A DNA stretch of 64,000 bases from Paenibacillus ihbetae (GTDB lineage Bacteria; Bacillota; Bacilli; Paenibacillales; Paenibacillaceae): assembly GCF_002741055.1 (NCBI RefSeq), contig NZ_CP016809.1:3822501-3886500 (forward strand), given 5' to 3'. Position 1 is the first letter of the stretch; every line of letters begins with the position of its first letter. The notes below the pieces were generated by a model. The model had not been told where the DNA came from, made no database searches, and saw nothing but the letters and a program-made list of their open reading frames with translations. Made by a program: the position numbers and the translations under genes. Shown here piece by piece: positions 19,519-27,605 of the stretch.

Positions 19519-19633
19519 TGCTGATATAGCTATGTTGACCGCGTGTAAGGCAGTTCCTGCCGGCGGCCCGCTGTGATACAATAACACCGACTTGCTAGGC
19601 ACGAATACCGGGTAGAGGAATGAGGGGATCGCA

Positions 19634-21589
19634 TTGAACAAAACGATCGGTCTGTTCGCCCATGTGGATGCAGGCAAAACCACGCTGGCGGAGCAGCTTC
19701 TATATTTAACACATACCATTCAGGAGCGCGGAAGGGTGGATCACCGGAACGCTTATATGGATAACCACGATATTGAAAAAGAGCGGGGCATCACCGTATT
19801 TGCGGATCAGGCGATCATGCCGTTTCAAGGCTCGACCTATTACCTGATCGACACGCCCGGCCATGTCGACTTCTCGCCGGAGATGGAGCGGGCCATTCAG
19901 GTTATGGATGCGGCCGTCGTCGTGATCAGTGCGGTGGAAGGCGTGGAAGGCCATACGGAGACGGTATGGCAGCTGCTGCGCAAGTATGGGGTGCCGACCT
20001 TCTTTTTCCTGAACAAAATCGATCGAACGGGTGCAGATTCCGAAAGGGTGCTCGAAGAGATCAGACGGGAGCTTACTGAAGATGTCTGTTTGATTTCCGA
20101 GGAAGACAAGCTGCATGAAGGCGGGATATCACCCTCTCTGGCAGAGGTCGTTGCCGAGCGGGACGAGGGGCTTTTGGAGCAGTATATCGACCAAGGGTTC
20201 GATGCGGGCACATGGCTTAGTGCAATGAGAGAGATGATTCAGGATGGACGAATCTTCCCATGCTTTAGCGGCTCGGCTCTGCAAAGTATCGGCGTGTCCC
20301 ACTTCCTGCTGCAGCTGGACAGCCTCCTTCATACCGATTATGACAGGGGGGCGGAGTTCTCCGGCCGGGTGTACAAAATCCGCCATGACGATCAGGGAAC
20401 CAGGCTGACCTATATAAAAGCTTTGAGCGGCAAGCTGCGAGTACGGGATGAAGTGACCTACCACGGCGGCCCTGCCGCCATGCGGGAGAAGATCACCGGA
20501 ATTCGCTTGGTTCACGGCAAGAAATTTACCATGGTCGATGAGGTCGGCGCCGGGGACTTGTTCGTGGTGACCGGGCTGTCATCGGCAGCGGCCGGGGACG
20601 GCTTGGGGGCGCTTGGCGGCAGAACGGTCTATGAACTCGTGCCGACGCTGAAATCGAAGGTGCAGTTCGATTCCTCGGTCCATCCGAAGGATATGCTGCG
20701 GATCTTCCGGCTGCTGGATGCCGAAGATCCCTCCCTGTCCGTCCAGTGGGATGAGGCTTCCCAGGGCATCCATCTCCATGTCATGGGGACCATTCAGCTG
20801 GAGGTGCTGCAGCGGATCGTGGACGAACGGTTTGGACACCGGATCGGATTCGCCGAGCCGGAGATTTTATATAAAGAAACGATCGCCCGTCCGAGCATCG
20901 GCAGCGGGCATTTCGAGCCGCTCAAGCACTATGCGGAGGTTCATCTGAAGCTGGAGCCGGGGGAGCGGAACGGCGGCATCGTGTTTGCGAACGCATGCCA
21001 TCCCGACATGCTGCCGGTGAACTACCAGCATCTCGTTGCCCAGCACATCGGCGAGCGGGAGCATCATGGGCTGCTCACGGGATCTCCGCTGACCGACATG
21101 AAGATCACGCTGTTAAAGGGACGGGCGCATAACAAGCATACCCATGGCGGGGATTTTCGCGAAGCGACCTTCCGCGCGCTCAGACAGGGGCTGGAGAAAA
21201 CGACGAGTTTGCTGCTGGAACCGTACTATCAGTTCAAAATCAAAGTGGAGCTCGAGCACATCGGCCGGCTGCTGTCAGATCTGACACAGGCCAAGGCGAC
21301 GTTCGAGCCGCCGGACACGACGGGAGACAAGGTGACGGTAACTGGCACCGCCCCGGTCTCTACCTTGATGAATTATGCGATGGAGCTTGCGGCCTACACG
21401 AAGGGGAGGGGAGCGATTACCCTGACGTACGGCGGTTATGACCGCTGCCACAACGAAGAAGAGGTGATCCGCCGGATCGGGTATGACAAAAATGCCGACC
21501 CCGAGTACACCTCATCCTCCATCTTCTGCGCGAAGGGAGCGGGCTATGCGGTCCCGTGGGATGAGGCGGACAAGCTTATGCATGTGTAA
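19634..21589 (+). CDS. Tet(M)-like ribosomal protection GTPase (EF-G family)
   Basis: The 651-residue protein is close in length to Tet(M) (about 640) and shows all G motifs: AHVDAGKTT (G1), RGITV (G2), DTPGH (G3), NKID (G4) and SGSAL (G5). EF-G-like domains II-V follow. The domain IV tip region includes GTAPVSTLMNY, comparable to the Tet(M) loop that reaches the drug site. The C-terminus ends in CAKGAGYAVPWDE, a tail I associate with chromosomal relatives rather than with the classic mobile genes. It starts at TTG 19634 after GAGGGG. It is a lone gene without a visible tetracycline-type leader peptide. It may confer tetracycline tolerance or serve another ribosome-associated role; resistance should not be assumed. 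Confidence 0.85.
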   Translation: MNKTIGLFAHVDAGKTTLAEQLLYLTHTIQERGRVDHRNAYMDNHDIEKERGITVFADQAIMPFQGSTYYLIDTPGHVDFSPEMERAIQVMDAAVVVISAVEGVEGHTETVWQLLRKYGVPTFFFLNKIDRTGADSERVLEEIRRELTEDVCLISEEDKLHEGGISPSLAEVVAERDEGLLEQYIDQGFDAGTWLSAMREMIQDGRIFPCFSGSALQSIGVSHFLLQLDSLLHTDYDRGAEFSGRVYKIRHDDQGTRLTYIKALSGKLRVRDEVTYHGGPAAMREKITGIRLVHGKKFTMVDEVGAGDLFVVTGLSSAAAGDGLGALGGRTVYELVPTLKSKVQFDSSVHPKDMLRIFRLLDAEDPSLSVQWDEASQGIHLHVMGTIQLEVLQRIVDERFGHRIGFAEPEILYKETIARPSIGSGHFEPLKHYAEVHLKLEPGERNGGIVFANACHPDMLPVNYQHLVAQHIGEREHHGLLTGSPLTDMKITLLKGRAHNKHTHGGDFREATFRALRQGLEKTTSLLLEPYYQFKIKVELEHIGRLLSDLTQAKATFEPPDTTGDKVTVTGTAPVSTLMNYAMELAAYTKGRGAITLTYGGYDRCHNEEEVIRRIGYDKNADPEYTSSSIFCAKGAGYAVPWDEADKLMHV

Positions 21590-21651
21590 TAAGTGTTGGA
21601 AGTGTCGGGCATTCGCATGCGAAAGTCACGGATTGGATCATTGTAAAAAGA

Positions 21652-21685
21652 AAGGAGCGGGGCGCATAAAGACGCCTCGCTCCTT
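21652..21685. terminator. Bidirectional terminator between convergent genes
   Basis: AAGGAGCGGGGCG (21652-21664) pairs with CGCCTCGCTCCTT (21673-21685) through 13 bp with one G-T pair and an 8-nt loop. On the minus strand it is followed by CTTTTTAC, so it should end the MFS transcript and probably the GTPase transcript too. Confidence 0.8.
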
Positions 21686-21707
21686 CTCTGTATAATAAGT
21701 TTTCACC

Positions 21708-22925
21708 TTAGGAAGATGCGGAAGTTTTGTTCTTGGCGGGCAGGGGAGACTGCCCAGAATTGCGCATCGTCCAGTACGTGATCACCGTCGTAATCAGCAT
21801 CAATAGGCCGGTCATCATGAATACGGAATGAATGTTAAAGATGCCGCTGACCAGACCGCCGAAGAGGGGGCCGGCCATGCCGCCGATTTGGTTTGCCGTC
21901 TGGCTCAGGCTGAACGCCCGGCCTCTGAACTCGCTTGGCGTGTTGCGGACAACCAGGCCGTTCAGCGCCGGGAATACGGCACAGAAGAAGGCGCCATAGA
22001 CAAATCGGATGGCGGAGAACGCCCAAATATTGCTGAACAGCATCTGGGCCAGAGACCCGATGCCGCTGGCCAGAAGACCGATCAGCAGCACTTTGTGAAA
22101 GCCGATTTTGTCGGCCAGGCGCCCCCAGCGTGCGGCAAACAGAATGCTGGCAATCCCTACGATCGAAAAGACGAAGCCGGCAATCATGGAGGTATGGCTC
22201 GACGAGCCGCCGATCTGCGCGATATACAGCGGCAATACAGGCTCAATCGTCATGACGGAAAACTGCGTGAGCAGGGTAAGCGCCAGCACGGTCAGCAGCG
22301 CTTTGTTATGACCGGCGACTTTAAATGTATTCATTACCGACACCCGCTCCTTGCTCGGCACGAATTTCTCTTCCTTGACCCAGAAAATGACGAGCAGCGT
22401 AGCGATAAAGCAGAGCCCCCCGGCTAGTCCGAACGCCATCCGGTTGCTAAAGAGGGAGGCGAGGGTACCGCCGATCATCGGTCCCATAATGCCGCCGGTC
22501 GCGGTTGCCGTCGACATCATGGAGAGCGCGTAGCCGACTTTTTTCTCAGGAGTATTCGTGCCGACAATGGCAATGGCCCCGGGGATAAACCCGGACAGCA
22601 GCCCCTGAAGCAGGCGCAGGATCAGCACCTGATACTCGTTCGTGACGAACGCCATCAGCACATAGATGACAAAGAGCACCATGCCCGCCCGAATAATCAT
22701 CGGTTTACGGCCGTATTTATCGCCGACCGCTCCCCAGAACGGCGAGGAGAGCGCGCCGGCAAAAAAAGCCGAGCTGAACAGCAGGCCCGACCACATTTCC
22801 GTATGCTTGGTAACGCCGAGCTCAATCAGAAACAGCGGGAGAAAGGGAATGACCATCGAGAAGCTTGATGAAACGATAAAAGAACCGAACCATAAAATCC
22901 ATAAATTTTTCTTCCAACTTTCCAT
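21708..22925 (-). CDS. MFS transporter (multidrug-efflux-like, 12-helix)
   Basis: ATG 22925 gives 405 residues and follows AGGAG by ten bases; an upstream ATG at 22961 is less likely. Twelve membrane helices are seen in two halves with the MFS loop 2-3 signature GAVGDKYGRKP and its counterpart RWGRLADKIGFHK. The motif-C-like LQGLLSGFIPGAIAIVG in helix 5 is typical of drug/proton antiporters of the DHA1 family. The gene is transcribed alone, divergently from the DNA alkylation repair gene. Substrate unknown. Confidence 0.88.
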   Translation of the reverse strand: MESWKKNLWILWFGSFIVSSSFSMVIPFLPLFLIELGVTKHTEMWSGLLFSSAFFAGALSSPFWGAVGDKYGRKPMIIRAGMVLFVIYVLMAFVTNEYQVLILRLLQGLLSGFIPGAIAIVGTNTPEKKVGYALSMMSTATATGGIMGPMIGGTLASLFSNRMAFGLAGGLCFIATLLVIFWVKEEKFVPSKERVSVMNTFKVAGHNKALLTVLALTLLTQFSVMTIEPVLPLYIAQIGGSSSHTSMIAGFVFSIVGIASILFAARWGRLADKIGFHKVLLIGLLASGIGSLAQMLFSNIWAFSAIRFVYGAFFCAVFPALNGLVVRNTPSEFRGRAFSLSQTANQIGGMAGPLFGGLVSGIFNIHSVFMMTGLLMLITTVITYWTMRNSGQSPLPAKNKTSASS

Positions 22926-23351
22926 GTCTTCTTCATCTCCTGATGTGCATGATTCGTTCATTTTCCTCTGCGGATGCTGAATCCCCCCTGTCTCCTATGC
23001 AAAATGCGGTATGTATGAAAAAGAATTCTAGAACTCCTGATGAAAAAGATGCAATGAAAATGGCAAGCGAATTTTGCCCCGAACAAGACCCGTACAGCAA
23101 AACGCCCCCCAAATTTGGTAAACTGGAATCATCCCAAGCTTCCAGGTACCTTCCTCAGCGACAGGCGTCTAATAATTTCATCCTACACCACATGATATGG
23201 AATGGGAAGGGCACCGAGCACGGCGCTTCCGGTCGCAGGGCGTGAGGTAATACGGGCGGGAAGCCGCATGGCTGGCGCGATTATCGCCCTTTGGATGGAG
23301 CGAAAATGGGCAGGAAATGAGAGCGAAAATTTTTTTCATAAGGAGATCGAC
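22926..23351. other. Divergent intergenic region (426 bp)
   Basis: This separates the MFS gene from the DNA repair gene and must hold both promoters. I see the two ribosome binding sites but no convincing -35/-10 pair, LexA box or RNA structure. Reading frames here lack coding character. Confidence 0.6.
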
Positions 23352-24449
23352 ATGCGAGAAACCTTAAAGGATTTATATACGACAGAATTGCTGCAAACGG
23401 TGGCGGGACGGATCGGGGAGGTATATGCCGGGTTCGATGAAGGCCGGTTTCTGGGGCTGATTCATAATGAAGCCTGGGAGCAGGAGGAGTTCAAGCAGCG
23501 TGTCCGCCATATCACGATGGCGCTAACCGAAGTGCTGCCTGGCTCGTATCCGAAGGCGGCTGCGATATTGACGCAGGCTGCTCCTTTTTTCCGGGGCGTG
23601 GAGTATATTTTCTTCCCGGATTACGTGGAGTTGAACGGCATGGATCAGTGGGAGACGTCGATGGAGGCGCTGGCGGTATTCACGCATTATTCGACTGCCG
23701 AATTTGCGGTTCGCCCCTTCGTTATCCGGGACCAGGAGCGAATGCTGGCGCAGATGGCGGCGTGGGCGGAGTCGGATGACGAGCATCTGCGGCGGCTTGC
23801 GAGCGAAGGCATCAGACCCCGTCTGCCGTGGGCTCCCCAGCTGCCAAGCCTGATCCGCGACCCGCGGCCGGCGCTGCCGATCCTGGAGCGGCTTAAAGAG
23901 GATCCGTCCCTGTATGTCAGAAAAAGCGTGGCGAACCATCTGAACGATATATCGAAGGATCACCCGGAGCTGGTGCTGGAGCTGGCAACGAGTTGGTACG
24001 GCAAACATCCGCTGACGGACTGGATCGTCCGGCATGCTCTCCGGAGCTTGCTGCGCAAGGGGGATATCCGGGCGCTTGCGATTTTTGGCTATCAGGAGCT
24101 TGAGGAGCTGGAGGGCATCGAAGTGCGCGAGCTCAAAATCAAACGTCCGTTGATCGCGGTAGGGGAGGAGCTGGAATTCAGCTTTCAGGTTGTGAACGAT
24201 ACGGGAAGTCCGGTATCCTTGCGGATCGATTACGAGATCGATTATATGAAGGCGAGCGGCAAGCTGGCTCCGAAGCGCTACAAATGCTCAGACAAGCGGT
24301 ATGCGCCGGGAAGCTGGACGGTGGAGAAGAAGCAGTCGTTTAAGCTGATTTCCACGCGGCGATTCTATTCCGGCGACCATCGGCTCCATATTATCGTCAA
24401 CGGCAAGCGGCTGGCGAGTATGGATTTTGTGCTGGAGGGAGCGGAGTAA
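23352..24449 (+). CDS. DNA alkylation repair protein, AlkD/YhaZ-like HEAT-repeat fold
   Basis: ATG 23352 with AAGGAG six bases upstream gives 365 residues; an earlier in-frame start would add only unconvincing residues. The protein is mainly helical, with HEAT-like repeats such as LRRLASEGIRPRLPW and VRKSVANHLNDIS, as in AlkC/AlkD-type glycosylases that remove alkylated bases without flipping them. A C-terminal beta-rich domain (about residues 265-365, from RELKIKRPLIAVGEELEFSF) resembles the immunoglobulin-like extension of B. subtilis YhaZ-type proteins. Single gene. Whether it is an active glycosylase cannot be judged without alignment of catalytic residues. Confidence 0.85.
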   Translation: MRETLKDLYTTELLQTVAGRIGEVYAGFDEGRFLGLIHNEAWEQEEFKQRVRHITMALTEVLPGSYPKAAAILTQAAPFFRGVEYIFFPDYVELNGMDQWETSMEALAVFTHYSTAEFAVRPFVIRDQERMLAQMAAWAESDDEHLRRLASEGIRPRLPWAPQLPSLIRDPRPALPILERLKEDPSLYVRKSVANHLNDISKDHPELVLELATSWYGKHPLTDWIVRHALRSLLRKGDIRALAIFGYQELEELEGIEVRELKIKRPLIAVGEELEFSFQVVNDTGSPVSLRIDYEIDYMKASGKLAPKRYKCSDKRYAPGSWTVEKKQSFKLISTRRFYSGDHRLHIIVNGKRLASMDFVLEGAE

Positions 24450-24575
24450 GGGAAAGCTGCGTGCGGATTCTGGCAACACTATTAAAACGGTGGAAATCAA
24501 GCAAGCAGGTAGAAGCAAGGCCCGACTTCTGGTACACTAGATAAGTTGAAAAGCTTTCAATCGCTTTACAATAGA

Positions 24576-24584
24576 TGGTATAAC
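24576..24584 (+). promoter_or_regulatory. Extended -10 promoter candidate of the U32 gene
   Basis: TGGTATAAC (24576-24584) is an extended -10 element 160 bp before the U32 start codon. TTGAAA-N15-TACAAT (24546-24572) overlaps it as an alternative with a short spacer. The rest of the 297-bp gap shows nothing else. Confidence 0.35.
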
Positions 24585-24746
24585 GAATCGTCGTATATTC
24601 TATGAAAATGAACGGTGTTTGATGAGGGGCAGATGCAGGGAAGGGACAGGAGAACAGTCTTGCTTAACTGCTGTCGCTTTTTCGTAGAGCACAAGAAGAA
24701 AGTATATATAGCATGCCGGCCTGGCGCCGGTTGATGGAGGATATCG

Positions 24747-27260
24747 ATGGACATAAAAGCGTTGCGAAGAGAAGACGTGGAGCTGCTGGCGCCGGCAGGC
24801 GATTGGGACTGCATGCGGGCTGCCGTGGCGAACGGCGCGGATGCGATCTTTTTCGGCGTCGAGAAGTTTAACGCCCGGGCGAGGGCGAACAATTTCCGGA
24901 TGGACGAGCTGCCGGAGATTATGGCATTCCTTCACAGCTACGGGGTAAAGGGGTTCCTGACCTTTAATATTCTGGTGTTTGAGAACGAGCTGGAGGATGC
25001 CAAGGAGCTGATCGATGCATGCGTGGACGCCGGCGTGGACGCCGTGATCGTGCAGGATTTGGGACTTGTGAAGCTGATCCGCGAAATCTCGCCGGATTTC
25101 CCGATCCATGGATCGACCCAGATGACGATTACATCGCCGGAGGCGGTCGAGTTCACGAAGCCGTTCAATATGGAGCGGGTCGTGCTGGGACGAGAGAACA
25201 ATCTGAAGCAAATTCAGAAGATTGGCGAGCAAGCGAAGCTGCCGATGGAAGTATTCGTGCACGGCGCGCTGTGCGTGTCATACTCGGGACAGTGCCTGAC
25301 CTCCGAAATGTGGGGCGGCCGTTCGGCAAACCGCGGCGAGTGCGCGCAGGCATGCCGCCTGCCGTATGATCTGATCGTGGACGGGGAGCAGAAGCCGATG
25401 GGCGATGTGGCATACCTGCTGTCTCCGAAGGATCTGGCGGCGATTGACCTGATGCCGGAGCTGATTGAAGCGGGCGTGACTTCCTTCAAGATTGAAGGCC
25501 GTCTGAAGAGCCCTGAATATGTGGCGAATGTCGTGAGCAAGTACCGGAAAGCCATCGACCGTTATTTCGACGGCGAGGATGCGCGTCCGAGCAAGGAGGA
25601 GGTCCGCGAGCTGCAGCAGAGCTTCTCGCGCGGCTTCACGCATGGTTTCCTGGAAGGCACGAATAATAAAAAGCTGGTTGAGGGCACATTCCCGAAAAGC
25701 CGCGGCGTGTATCTCGGCCGGGTGGAGCAGATCCTGCGCGACGGCGTCGTCTGCAAGCTGGAAGCGCCGCTGAAGCGCGGCGACGGCATCGTATTCGATG
25801 CAGGCGACCCGACGAAGAAGGAAGAAGGCGGACGCGTCTATGACGTGCGCCGCAAAGGCGTCAAGCTGGAGGGCGAAGCCCAGGAGGGCTGGATCATCGA
25901 CATCGTGCCGGGCCGCAGCGATGTGGATCTCCGCAAGGTCCACGTCGGCGACCGGATCTGGAAGACGAGCGATCCGGCGCTGGACAAGCGCCTTCGCCAG
26001 ACGTTCGAGACGGACAAGCCGTACCGGGTGTTTCCGGTTCATGTACGGGTGAGCGGACGTCCTGGACAGCCGCTGTCGACCTGGTGGACCGATGTGCAGA
26101 AGGGCACGACGGTCCAGGTGGATTCGGAGCTGGAGCTGGAAATCGCCCAGAAGCGGCCCCTGAATCGGGAGATTCTCGAGGAGCAGCTGGGCCGCCTGGG
26201 CGGAACAGTGTTCCAGCTCGAGGAGCTGGACGTCGAGCTGTACGGCGACGTCATCGTGCCGATTCGCGAGCTGAACAGCATCCGCCGCCGTGCGGTGGAG
26301 CTTCTTGCCGGCGAGCGGCCGAAGCCGCCCGTATATGTGAAGCGGGCGGTGGAGGTGTACGGCGATGCAGCAGCGCCTTCAGCGCCGGTGAAGCGCGGGG
26401 AAGCGCAGCTGACCGCGCTGTGCCGCAGCCTGCCGCAGGTGCAGGCTGCGCTCGAAGCCGGCGTCGAGATGATCTACGCCGACTTCGAGTTCATCAAGCA
26501 GTTCCCGGCAGCGGTGGAAGCCGTCCGGGCAGCCGGCAAGCAGATTGCGCTGGCCACGCCGCGCATCCACATGCCGGGCGAGAACGGCTACCATAACAAC
26601 ATCCTGCGCCTCCAGCCGGACGCCGTGCTGGTGCGCAACACCGGGGCGCTGTATTTCTACCTGCGCCACCGGATGGAGAACCCGGGGGCGAAGCATCCCC
26701 GGCTGATCGGCGACTTCTCCCTGAACATTGCCAACCACAAAACGGTTGACTTGTTCACCGAAGTCGGCTGCGACGTCGTCACGCCTTCGTATGACCTGAA
26801 CATCCAGCAGATGGTGGATCTTCTCCGCAAGGCGGACACGTCGAAGCTGGAGATCGTCATCCATCAGCATCTGCCGATGTTCCATACCGAGCACTGCGTG
26901 TACTGTACCTTCCTTAGCGAAGGAACGGACTACACGAACTGCGGCCGCCCATGCGAGGAGCATCGGGCATCCCTGCAGGACCGGATCGGCATGTCCCATC
27001 CGGTGCGCGTGGACGAAGGCTGCCGCAACACGGTATACAACGCCATTGAGCAGTCCGGCGCGGAATACCTCTCGAACTTCATGGAGCTCGGCGTGCCTCG
27101 CTACCGGGTGGAATTCCTGGAAGAAACGCCGGAGCAGGTTCATCAGGTCATCGATCTGTACAACCGTGCTCTTCGCGGAGAGATCAGCGGAACCCAGGTG
27201 TGGAAAACGCTGAAGGCGACCAATCAGCTTGGCGTTACGCGGGGGCAGCTGGTGAAATAA
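24747..27260 (+). CDS. U32 family protein, RlhA-like (23S rRNA hydroxylation)
   Basis: The 837-residue protein opens with the U32 TIM-barrel start LLAPAGDWDCMRAAVANGADAIF. It carries the family signature around GALCVSYSGQCLTSE.WGGRSANRGECAQACR, whose cysteines suit an iron-sulphur cluster. Length and a second barrel-like half with further Cys (HTEHCVYCTFL..CGRPC) match the long U32/DUF3656 type. E. coli RlhA of this type hydroxylates C2501 of 23S rRNA; the name 'peptidase' is historical. GGAGG precedes the ATG by eight bases. It is monocistronic and followed by a good terminator. Orthology to RlhA is inferred from architecture; short U32 proteins (TrhP, UbiU/V) act on other targets. Confidence 0.85.
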   Translation: MDIKALRREDVELLAPAGDWDCMRAAVANGADAIFFGVEKFNARARANNFRMDELPEIMAFLHSYGVKGFLTFNILVFENELEDAKELIDACVDAGVDAVIVQDLGLVKLIREISPDFPIHGSTQMTITSPEAVEFTKPFNMERVVLGRENNLKQIQKIGEQAKLPMEVFVHGALCVSYSGQCLTSEMWGGRSANRGECAQACRLPYDLIVDGEQKPMGDVAYLLSPKDLAAIDLMPELIEAGVTSFKIEGRLKSPEYVANVVSKYRKAIDRYFDGEDARPSKEEVRELQQSFSRGFTHGFLEGTNNKKLVEGTFPKSRGVYLGRVEQILRDGVVCKLEAPLKRGDGIVFDAGDPTKKEEGGRVYDVRRKGVKLEGEAQEGWIIDIVPGRSDVDLRKVHVGDRIWKTSDPALDKRLRQTFETDKPYRVFPVHVRVSGRPGQPLSTWWTDVQKGTTVQVDSELELEIAQKRPLNREILEEQLGRLGGTVFQLEELDVELYGDVIVPIRELNSIRRRAVELLAGERPKPPVYVKRAVEVYGDAAAPSAPVKRGEAQLTALCRSLPQVQAALEAGVEMIYADFEFIKQFPAAVEAVRAAGKQIALATPRIHMPGENGYHNNILRLQPDAVLVRNTGALYFYLRHRMENPGAKHPRLIGDFSLNIANHKTVDLFTEVGCDVVTPSYDLNIQQMVDLLRKADTSKLEIVIHQHLPMFHTEHCVYCTFLSEGTDYTNCGRPCEEHRASLQDRIGMSHPVRVDEGCRNTVYNAIEQSGAEYLSNFMELGVPRYRVEFLEETPEQVHQVIDLYNRALRGEISGTQVWKTLKATNQLGVTRGQLVK

Positions 27261-27321
27261 AGGGAGCCCGGAAGGATTGTGTATGTAGCTAGCGAGTGAG
27301 CGATCCCCTGAACGATAATAA

Positions 27322-27404
27322 GAGGACGCACAGCGTTTGCAGCATACCGATCCCATAAAGGAAATAAAGCGCGAGGACGCATAACGTTCGAACCAAGCGA
27401 CCCC
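27322..27404. repeat. Imperfect direct repeat (about 33 bp, two copies)
   Basis: Copies at 27322-27354 and 27373-27404 both begin GAGGACGCA, continue through an ACGTT/GCGTT core and end CGATCCC or CGACCCC. A third fragment GCGATCCCC occurs at about 27299. They lie between the U32 stop codon and its terminator. Confidence 0.6.
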
Positions 27405-27420
27405 AAGCGTGTGAATAAGG

Positions 27421-27456
27421 AGGAGTGATGCCGGTGCAGGCATCGCTCCTTTTTTT
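27421..27456 (+). terminator. Terminator of the U32 gene
   Basis: AGGAGTGATGCC (27421-27432) pairs with GGCATCGCTCCT (27439-27450) across a 6-nt loop, with one mismatch, and a run of T residues follows. Confidence 0.88.
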
Positions 27457-27543
27457 AGCGCCCAGATTGTCGTCCTAATGCAGCAGCTTCATCCATCGGT
27501 CCTTTCACCAGGGACGCCCCTCTTTCAGAGAGAGACAAGAACG

Positions 27544-27583
27544 TGCTACAATATAGCACAAGCATAAGTAAAACGCTTAACCT
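27544..27583 (+). promoter_or_regulatory. Promoter and operator of the AraC-type regulator gene
   Basis: TGCTACAAT (27544-27552) is an extended -10 element. Shortly downstream of the expected start, AAAACGCTTAACC (about 27570-27582) matches one half of the GGTTAAGCGCTTA palindromes found upstream of the importer and iolD genes. A promoter here means that a GTG at 27543 cannot be the translation start, supporting TTG 27606. Confidence 0.45.
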
Positions 27584-27605
27584 GGAAGAGAAAGGACTGA
27601 CCCCT

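Noticed and set aside
19312..19524. Short frame encoding a threefold repeated Arg/Phe peptide
   Set aside because: It is simply the translation of the triplicated terminator arm and T-tract.
23060..23100. GAACAAGACCCG as a LexA box for the alkylation repair gene
   Set aside because: Only the left half fits; the right half lacks GTTC.
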